This document shows positions 46,445-51,413 of a stretch of DNA of 51,413 bases, in pieces. Location of the stretch: NCBI GenBank assembly GCA_017745235.1, contig JAGHZU010000027.1:1-51413 (forward strand), given 5' to 3'. Position 1 is the stretch's first letter. The number at the start of each line of letters is the position of its first letter. The notes below the pieces were generated by a model. That model was not told the origin of the DNA, did no database searches, and saw nothing but the letters and a program-made list of their open reading frames with translations. The translations under genes were made by a program, and so were the position numbers. The stretch is from Caulobacter sp. (lineage in GTDB: Bacteria > Pseudomonadota > Alphaproteobacteria > Caulobacterales > Caulobacteraceae).

Positions 46445-47244
46445 ATCAATTGGCCCGCATTCGCCGTCTCGCCGTCGCCTTGGAGGCCGCCAGTGGCTTC
46501 GGCTCCATCGGCCTTGCCGCCCTTGGCGACGACCTGCAGCATCCCGGCCGGGAGCGGACGCTGGAGGGCCTTGGCTTCATCCCAGGGGGCGCGCATCCAA
46601 ACCTCGCGCTCTTCCTCGGTGGTCAGGATCGCTGGCATGGCCTTTGAGTGATAGGTCGCCACCGGCTCGGCGCTTTCCGTGGTCAGGAAGGCGAACGCTT
46701 CCAACTCCTCCCAGCCCTTGCTGATCATCCGAACGCAGGCGTGCGGGGTCCAGATGCCCGCGAAGAACGATAGGGGGCGGCTCTCGTCGAAGGCGAACCA
46801 AGTGTTCTCGAACTTCTTGCCGGGGCCGTCCTGGTTCGGCTCGGCGAAAGACGTGAAGGGCACGAGGCAACGGCTCTCGGGGCCCAGCCATGGCCGCCAA
46901 TGCGCATTGGGCAGGCCCTTGGCGTTGGTGGTGTTGCGGACGTTCGTCGTGCCCTTGTCGGGCTCCATCTTCAGCAGCTCGTCGAAGTCGACGTCCTGGC
47001 CCTTGGCTCGAAGCTTGTTGGCGCGGATGGTGGCGGCATCAAACAGGGCCTTCTTCGATGAAGGCATGCCCCATCGCGCCCAGGCCATTTCCCGCTCACC
47101 CGTCGCGGCGGTTCGGACGATCGGCGCCTGATAGTCGGGGAAGATGCCCGGTAGCAGCGGCATGTTGCCGAGGTTGTCGAGCAATGCCTTGGTCGCCTTG
47201 GCGATCGCGTCCTGACTGGCGTTCTGGGAGTACAGATTGCACAT
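46441..47244 (-). CDS. SRAP-domain protein (YedK/HMCES type)
   Basis: 267 aa. Starts MCNLYS with the catalytic Cys2, which in this family crosslinks to abasic sites (established for YedK/HMCES). Further signatures: AWARWGMPSS, RCLVPFTSFAEPNQDGPGKK, then YHSKAMPAILTTEEEREVW. SRAP proteins protect abasic sites in single-stranded DNA. In phages they often accompany accessory or replication genes. Shares a 4-nt junction with the small membrane gene and is followed upstream by the gene at 47244. Confidence 0.9.
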   Translation of the reverse strand: MCNLYSQNASQDAIAKATKALLDNLGNMPLLPGIFPDYQAPIVRTAATGEREMAWARWGMPSSKKALFDAATIRANKLRAKGQDVDFDELLKMEPDKGTTNVRNTTNAKGLPNAHWRPWLGPESRCLVPFTSFAEPNQDGPGKKFENTWFAFDESRPLSFFAGIWTPHACVRMISKGWEELEAFAFLTTESAEPVATYHSKAMPAILTTEEEREVWMRAPWDEAKALQRPLPAGMLQVVAKGGKADGAEATGGLQGDGETANAGQLI

Positions 47245-47666
47245 CAGTCGCCGCCTTTCAGCCAGACCTTCACCAGCCAGCTATCCTGCTCAGGTGAATC
47301 GTCGCCCAGGTGGTTGAACACCTCGACGTGCTCGATGTCGGGATGGGTGAGCCAGAATGCGTCGCCCATCCGGCCGGGTCCGTTGAACTCAAGGTCGGGC
47401 GCGCCATCCGGGGCCGTCGTCTCGCTCAGTTCCTCCGTGTTGTCGTCGGCCCATCCGTCCCGAAGCCAGACCCGGATCGCCACGTCCGTCGGGCTTCCGG
47501 ACAGGCCTTCACTGTCGTCCACGATCTTGGCGACGTTGGGGTGTCGAGCCCAGAAGCCCAGGGCGTGGGGGTGGCCGTGGGCCACAAAGGCGGCTCCGTC
47601 CGCATGCCGGCGGGTGATGGCCTTGGTCACCGGATGGGTCGTGTAAAGGAAGCGGTCGGGAGTCAT
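47244..47666 (-). CDS. Hypothetical protein, SRAP operon
   Basis: 140 aa. FLYTTHPVTKAITRRHADGA, WARHPNVAKIVDDSEGLSGS and FWLTHPDIEHVEVFNHLGDD; a mixed alpha/beta protein. Upstream of SRAP in the same leftward transcript. Function unknown. Confidence 0.55.
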   Translation of the reverse strand: MTPDRFLYTTHPVTKAITRRHADGAAFVAHGHPHALGFWARHPNVAKIVDDSEGLSGSPTDVAIRVWLRDGWADDNTEELSETTAPDGAPDLEFNGPGRMGDAFWLTHPDIEHVEVFNHLGDDSPEQDSWLVKVWLKGGD

Positions 47667-47709
47667 GGCGTTCTTTGACGGCGAGGGAAGCGCGTAGTTA
47701 TCTCATCAC

Positions 47710-47916
47710 ATGACGAAGCGCCCGAAAACTCTGGACGACGTCGATTGGGAGCGGGCCACCGACGCGTTCGTAAAGTCCGCGCGAAACATGACCATGGGTG
47801 AGATGCTGGCATACGCCGAGGGCGCCGCGCGCCAATTGGACCGGGAAGGCCAGCCGGATGGGGCGCGGGTCTACCACCAGTTAGCGGCGGTGCTGCGCCG
47901 ACGGGCGGCCCACTAG
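47710..47916 (+). CDS. Small hypothetical protein
   Basis: 68 aa, helical: TLDDVDWERATDAFVKSAR, NMTMGEMLAYAEGAARQLDR. Divergent from the SRAP group; the gap 47667-47709 should hold both promoters. No family recognised. Confidence 0.5.
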   Translation: MTKRPKTLDDVDWERATDAFVKSARNMTMGEMLAYAEGAARQLDREGQPDGARVYHQLAAVLRRRAAH

Positions 47917-47962
47917 CCCGGGGAAGCCCACCGTTCGACGAGATGAAGGCTGTCGCGCCGCT

Positions 47963-47995
47963 GCCTTGACCGCTCGCCGATCGGCTTGAGCGAAC
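47963..47995. repeat. 33-nt direct repeat, copy 2
   Basis: Partner of 46213-46245. The repeats are on either side of the SRAP cluster and downstream of two plus-strand genes, pointing to gain of the segment by recombination. Confidence 0.8.
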
Positions 47996-48138
47996 CATAG
48001 CTCCGCCGGCCGGAGCTGCAGGGCCATCAAAAAGGCTTGCGGTCGCGCTTTGGTTGGGTTGACCTCTGCACGCAATCGTTGTTGGGACTCAATCGATCCG
48101 CTAAAGCGCATCGGAATTAAGCTACGCCCAAAGGAAAC

Positions 48139-48885
48139 ATGCCAAACGTCCGCACTCCGCTGGTCGAGATTGCTATGTCGATCCAATCGCAGACGTCTTT
48201 TGCGATGAATGTTCTTGATGCTGGTTCTCTGCATCAAGTTCTTAAAGAGCATTATCCAATATTCCAGCAAGTTGCCCCTATGAGCAGGCTGGACTTGGCA
48301 GCGCCAGAGGCATCGCTTTCACTGCATGAATATAATTTGCCGCGGTTATGGTTCTTGAGTTCTGACTTGAAGGAGTTGTTCCAATTCCAGGAGGATCGCT
48401 TATCGCAAAATTGGCGGCGATTTGGGCCAAATGATACTGCGGCCGAATACCCGGGGTATGAAGCTGTAAAATCCGCCTTTCAAGAAAACATTCAGCGTGT
48501 TCTCGATTGGAGTAATCGGGAAGCTCTCGGTCAATTTTCACCTGATGTGGCTGAACTCTTCTATGAAAACGCGGTGCCTATCGAAGGGCGGCGCCTTTCT
48601 GAAATCTTGATGTTTTTTCAGCCTGGACGGCAAGTGGCTGTGGCGGGCCTGAAGATGGCTTGGGCCGAGGTGCTCACAACAATGGCTGGGGCCATTCATG
48701 TGCATTGCGGCATCACGCAAATGCCCGACGGCGAACCTGCGGTCCATGTCCGCCTAGTGGCTCGATTTGTTGTGCAGGATTTGACGAAAGACGCGGTGTT
48801 TGGGCGATTTGATGAGGTGCACTCGACGATCCATAGTTTGTTGCCATATATCTTTACACCGCAGGTGTTGGAGATGTGTGCGTGA
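48139..48885 (+). CDS. TIGR04255-family-like protein
   Basis: 248 aa from ATG 48139 with AAAGGAAAC upstream. N-terminal VRTPLVEIAMSIQSQ, LHQVLKEHYPIFQQVAPMSR and a C-terminal VHVRLVARFVVQDLTKDAV look like the sporadically distributed TIGR04255 proteins (start SxPLVEA; recall). The region has clearly lower GC than the phage, so it was recently acquired. First gene of a three-gene set. Function unknown; defence context is known for similar gene sets but not for this one. Confidence 0.6.
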   Translation: MPNVRTPLVEIAMSIQSQTSFAMNVLDAGSLHQVLKEHYPIFQQVAPMSRLDLAAPEASLSLHEYNLPRLWFLSSDLKELFQFQEDRLSQNWRRFGPNDTAAEYPGYEAVKSAFQENIQRVLDWSNREALGQFSPDVAELFYENAVPIEGRRLSEILMFFQPGRQVAVAGLKMAWAEVLTTMAGAIHVHCGITQMPDGEPAVHVRLVARFVVQDLTKDAVFGRFDEVHSTIHSLLPYIFTPQVLEMCA

Positions 48886-49439
48886 TCGACGTCATCGATA
48901 CATCGTCGTCGCCCTTTGTCCGGACTTCGGCCTCTCTTGGCGTGCCCGCCTTCGCAGTGAAGGCGGAGCGTGCAGGCGCATCGCCAACATGTGAGCCGGG
49001 ACTGGCAGGTGAGCATCTACCCGCTTGGAAGCAGCGCTTGATTTCCACAGTGACCAGCTTGAAGGGCCTTGGCCCAAACTGGGACGGACAGGGCGCATTG
49101 GCGGTCAAGCCTGAGGTGATTTATCGGATAGAATCAATCTTAAGTACGGCTCTGGCTCAAGTTGCCAGCCCAGTCGCGCCATTCCTTGTGCCATTGGCTG
49201 ATGGGGGTGTTCAGGTCGAATGGCATCGGTCTGGCGCAGCGCTCGAAGTTGCCTTCTGGGCTTCCGGCGAGACGACCGGGTACTTTGAAGACCGCAAGGC
49301 CGGGGTGGAGATTGAAGCTGAAGGCGATGAGGCGATGCATTTGCTTTTGCGTCGAGCGCGGAGGGTGGCTCAAGGCGTGCGCGATGCGTCTAATGAAGGC
49401 AGCGCGGCCGCCAGTGTCGAGCGATCGATTGCGGCCTGA
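48876..49439 (+). CDS. NWDG-motif protein, second gene of the cassette
   Basis: 187 aa from GTG 48876 (GTG 48882 also possible; overlaps the previous stop). Central motif SLKGLGPNWDGQGALAVKP then PFLVPLADGGVQVEWHRSGA matches an uncharacterised family (NWDGxGA ... GGxQxEWH) that often precedes SSxAF-type genes (recall). No catalytic motif. Overlaps the third gene by 56 nt. Confidence 0.55.
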   Translation: MCVIDVIDTSSSPFVRTSASLGVPAFAVKAERAGASPTCEPGLAGEHLPAWKQRLISTVTSLKGLGPNWDGQGALAVKPEVIYRIESILSTALAQVASPVAPFLVPLADGGVQVEWHRSGAALEVAFWASGETTGYFEDRKAGVEIEAEGDEAMHLLLRRARRVAQGVRDASNEGSAAASVERSIAA

Positions 49440-49848
49440 CGGCCGATTGCTGCGCACGCTCCAAGCGCCACATCATGTTCAGCACGAAGACGGCGTTTGG
49501 CGCCCGTCATCGGCTGCTTTTTCCCCTTCGCGCGAAGACGCATCCTGCTCCGTGGACGTGGAGCAGTTACTCTCCGATGATGGGATGGGCGTGAAGACTC
49601 TTTACCCTTCGATGCCGCGGTCGGTTGGGCTGATAGCGGTTCGTGTAAAGCAAGTTCACGATGAGGGCCTAGAGGCTCACCATCACCCGGTGGCGGGAAA
49701 CTGGTATCATGGCGGTATTCGGGGCGATGCGCTGAAGAAAAGACAGGCAACACGTCGCCGGCTAGCAGCTAATTGCGAAGTCATTATTCCAATCGATAGT
49801 GTTGTCGCTGCTGCATTTCAGCAATCCGATATTTCCGTCTCAACGTGA
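49384..49848 (+). CDS. SSxAF-type protein, third gene of the cassette
   Basis: 154 aa from ATG 49384 (ATG 49393 and GTG 49414 are alternatives). LLRTLQAPHHVQHEDG, then WRPSSAAFSPSREDASCSVD and EQLLSDDGMGV, VRVKQVHDEGLEAHHHPVAG. This is the SSxAFxP...SVD pattern of small proteins often found next to the NWDG family (recall). No known enzyme. Ends 140 nt before the next gene. Confidence 0.55.
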   Translation: MRLMKAARPPVSSDRLRPDGRLLRTLQAPHHVQHEDGVWRPSSAAFSPSREDASCSVDVEQLLSDDGMGVKTLYPSMPRSVGLIAVRVKQVHDEGLEAHHHPVAGNWYHGGIRGDALKKRQATRRRLAANCEVIIPIDSVVAAAFQQSDISVST

Positions 49849-49988
49849 CAACGATGTTCTCGCGAAGTAACTCGCTCATATAGACTGGGGTCGCAAGAGT
49901 GGACCCTTCGGATATATGCGACGGCCAAATAGCGATATCGCTCTGATCTCGGTGCCGAGAGCGATCCGACTCACGCTAGGTCCGCGCC

Positions 49989-50273
49989 ATGGACCAGGAC
50001 GAGATCAACAGACAACTCGACGCGATGGCGGCCGAGGCGGCGGCGACTGGCGACGAGGGCAAGCTGCCGGGCCTGATCTACCTAAGCGCCGACACCTACA
50101 TCAGCCGGCGCATCCAGTCGGTGACGACGAGCCTCATTCGCGGCATGCGCATCCGGGGCGTGCGCGTGTGGGTGTCGAGCAAGTTCGAAGACCGGATCAT
50201 TTCGCGCGCCGAGACCGATGGGCTGGACGCCGACATGCTGGGCGTGTTCGAGGATTTGGAGCCACTTAGCTAG
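49989..50273 (+). CDS. Hypothetical protein
   Basis: 94 aa. QLDAMAAEAAATGDEGKLPG, LIYLSADTYISRRIQSVTTS, MRIRGVRVWVSSKFEDRII, a mix of helix and strand. Between the cassette and the right-end leftward genes, and convergent with the next gene. Unknown. Confidence 0.5.
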   Translation: MDQDEINRQLDAMAAEAAATGDEGKLPGLIYLSADTYISRRIQSVTTSLIRGMRIRGVRVWVSSKFEDRIISRAETDGLDADMLGVFEDLEPLS

Positions 50274-50284
50274 GGAAACCACGG

Positions 50285-50497
50285 CTACATTTCGGCATGG
50301 GTGATGATCAGTCCGTCCCGGCCGCGTGCGCCGCACAGTCCGCACTTGAGCTTACCGCGGATCTCGTGAGGCTGGGTATGGCCGCCCAGACGCTGCACCG
50401 CGATCGCTCGTGGCCAAGTGACGCTATAGCCGCAGCGACGACAGGTGATCGTCAGCGGGCTCTTGATCCGCTGTAGGGTGGGCCAGATATGCGCCAC
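50285..50497 (-). CDS. Small zinc-ribbon protein
   Basis: 70 aa from a GTG at 50497. TITCRRCGYSVTWPRAIAVQ and KLKCGLCGARGRDGLIITHA: two CxxC pairs. Third gene of the leftward right-end group; the gap to the upstream stop is 4 nt. Likely binds zinc, function unknown. Confidence 0.6.
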   Translation of the reverse strand: MAHIWPTLQRIKSPLTITCRRCGYSVTWPRAIAVQRLGGHTQPHEIRGKLKCGLCGARGRDGLIITHAEM

Positions 50498-50501
50498 GTC
50501 G

Positions 50502-50897
50502 TCACTGCCCCGGCTTCCAGGCCAGACCAACGGCGTCGGGTGCTATCCCCGCATCGAGAAGGGTGTTGATCAGCCAATCGCGCCGGCGTTCCTGGTCTGC
50601 ACGATCGAACCCGTCCTGATAGCCGCCCTTCATCAGGCGCAGGATAGGCATCGGCCCGCCGCAGCCGCGCACGGGGCAGACGACGGCGCGTTGCAATCGG
50701 CTGATCGGCCAAGCGAGGGACTTCCGGAGCCTCTCGCCCAGCATTTCCCGGCGGCCCCAGGTCCGTTCCATGCCGCAGTATTGGCATTTGAAGCTGATAT
50801 CGTAGCCAAGCTCGACGCAATCAATCAGAAGCGTTCGCGCCACCTCGTGGGCCAGCTCGGCGGCCTTGCGACGATCGCTGGGGCTAGGCTCGGGCAT
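50502..50897 (-). CDS. Zinc-binding hypothetical protein
   Basis: 131 aa from ATG 50897; the longer open frame overlaps its neighbour. DRRKAAELAHEVARTLLID, then FKCQYCGMERTWGRREMLGE and CPVRGCGGPMPILRLMKGG hold a CxxC pair and a CxxxxC pair. Ends with a helical EAxx-like tail (DWLINTLLDAGIAPDAVGL). Middle gene of the leftward right-end group. Confidence 0.6.
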   Translation of the reverse strand: MPEPSPSDRRKAAELAHEVARTLLIDCVELGYDISFKCQYCGMERTWGRREMLGERLRKSLAWPISRLQRAVVCPVRGCGGPMPILRLMKGGYQDGFDRADQERRRDWLINTLLDAGIAPDAVGLAWKPGQ

Positions 50898-51198
50898 TGT
50901 GCGGCTCCACCTGGCGCACGGCGCGCCAGAAATTCCACGGGTGGCCCTCGACCTTTTCGACTTCGAACCAAGCTTCGCGCCAGGTCGCGTCGCGGGCCTC
51001 GGCCGGCACGTTCTCCACATCGATGAACGAGACGTTCGATCGACGGCTTTTAGTGCTCCGTGGGATCGTGAAATGCAGGGTCCGGCCGCAATCACCCTGC
51101 ACCACGCGGGTCAGTTTTTCGATGGACCGCTGATAGATGCGGGGCGGCTTAGGCGCACGCGGGCAATTGTGAGCTGGAACACTGGGATCCTGGGGCAT
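50884..51198 (-). CDS. Hypothetical protein next to attR
   Basis: 104 aa. PSVPAHNCPRAPKPPRIYQ, IEKLTRVVQGDCGRTLHFTI, ATWREAWFEVEKVEGHPWNF; a mixed beta/alpha protein. First gene of the leftward right-end group. The gap 51199-51358 upstream holds its promoter and integrase-site repeats. Confidence 0.55.
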   Translation of the reverse strand: MPQDPSVPAHNCPRAPKPPRIYQRSIEKLTRVVQGDCGRTLHFTIPRSTKSRRSNVSFIDVENVPAEARDATWREAWFEVEKVEGHPWNFWRAVRQVEPHNARA

Positions 51199-51237
51199 GA
51201 GATGGCCTCGACTCGCGTGAACGGACCGAGAACATTA

Positions 51238-51258
51238 TCCGGGACCATTCCGGGGAAT
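51238..51258 (+). repeat. Putative integrase arm-type site, right arm copy
   Basis: Partner of 115-135, one mismatch, same orientation, about 100 nt inside attR. Confidence 0.55.
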
Positions 51259-51270
51259 CACCTCCCGGAG

Positions 51271-51306
51271 TTCGCCAATTTTCGCCGTTCGTTCCCGTTT
51301 TTCGCC
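51271..51306 (+). repeat. Helically phased TTCGCC repeats in the right arm
   Basis: TTCGCC at 51271-51276, 51281-51286 and 51301-51306, spaced 10 and 20 nt. Spacing by whole helical turns fits cooperative binding of a small protein such as an excisionase to the right arm (inference). Confidence 0.5.
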
Positions 51307-51358
51307 GGGTGCAGAGTGGGAGGCAAAAACGCTGAAATCCCTTGCGGCATAAGGGGCG

Positions 51359-51413
51359 AGTGTGGTGCCGGATGCAGGGATCGAACCCGCGACCTTCGGT
51401 TTACAAAACCGCG
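51359..51413. repeat. attR: attR: 55-nt direct repeat within the tRNA-Thr gene
   Basis: Identical to 1-55. Marks the right boundary; beyond the window the 5' part of the tRNA gene should follow. Confidence 0.95.
51363..51413 (-). tRNA. tRNA-Thr(TGU), 3' part (5' part outside)
   Basis: Minus strand: anticodon loop TTTGTAA with anticodon TGT at its centre, T arm GCGGG-TTCGATC-CCTGC, acceptor end ATCCGGC then A and CCA. The 5' half with D arm lies right of the window. Only this half is visible, so the whole fold cannot be checked. Confidence 0.8.

Overview
The window is one complete, apparently intact temperate-phage genome (prophage) cut exactly at its attachment sites. The first and last 55 nt are identical and contain the 3' part of a tRNA-Thr(TGU) gene, so the element sits in the 3' end of that tRNA. 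The high-GC codon use, the abundance of GTG starts and homologues of GapR and of the GcrA C-terminal domain (both typical of Alphaproteobacteria and known from Caulobacter) point to a host in the Caulobacterales (Caulobacter, Phenylobacterium or Brevundimonas). The phage is siphovirus-like (lambda/HK97 style).

Layout. 1-12.4 kb: a long leftward operon of about 30 tightly overlapping genes ending in excisionase and tyrosine integrase at attL. It carries a Dam-type methyltransferase, a PPC-motif protein, an HNH-type (DUF968/Ref-like) protein, NinB, a putative annealing protein, an acyl-carrier-like protein and an Ead/Ea22-like protein. 12.4-13.9 kb: the immunity region, with an S24 CI-type repressor, a lipoprotein gene downstream of it, a small HTH (Cro-like) gene and five copies of a TAGCAA-N2-TTGCTA operator (two left, three right). 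14-19.8 kb: small rightward early genes, including an HTH regulator, a GapR homologue, a DUF1064 nuclease, a GcrA-C-terminal-like protein and two replication-type proteins; a short leftward cluster (14.05-14.65 kb) and a leftward membrane-protein gene (16.6-17.2 kb) interrupt them. 19.8-44.9 kb: the late region in the order metallopeptidase, TerS, TerL, SGNH hydrolase, lysis genes (holin-like, GH24 endolysin, Rz/Rz1), portal fused to a 2H-phosphoesterase-like domain, minor head protein, DUF2213 protease/scaffold, cement protein, major capsid, connectors, tail tube, tail chaperones with a -1 slippery site, tape measure, tail tip and beta-helix tailspike. 44.9-51.2 kb: accessory cargo, namely a second SGNH hydrolase, an SRAP protein, a lower-GC three-gene cassette (TIGR04255-like + NWDG protein + SSxAF protein) and three leftward genes, two with zinc-ribbon-like cysteine pairs, next to attR.

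The most unusual features are: (1) a repeated intergenic late element, GGCATACCTACCC followed by a GCGTC-loop-GACGC hairpin, placed before most late transcription units, with one compensatory stem change; (2) the three-gene low-GC cassette near attR, a candidate conversion or defence unit; (3) phage copies of host cell-cycle/chromosome proteins (GapR, GcrA C-terminal domain) together with an adenine methyltransferase; (4) a portal with a C-terminal 2H domain like the anti-CBASS protein Acb1; (5) a Cas2-fold (SinR-like) gene beside a block of perfect inverted repeats next to the terminase; and (6) an acyl-carrier-like protein without the phosphopantetheine serine and with an apparent 1-nt frameshift.

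All homology statements come from reading the sequence and recalling families; no database search was run.
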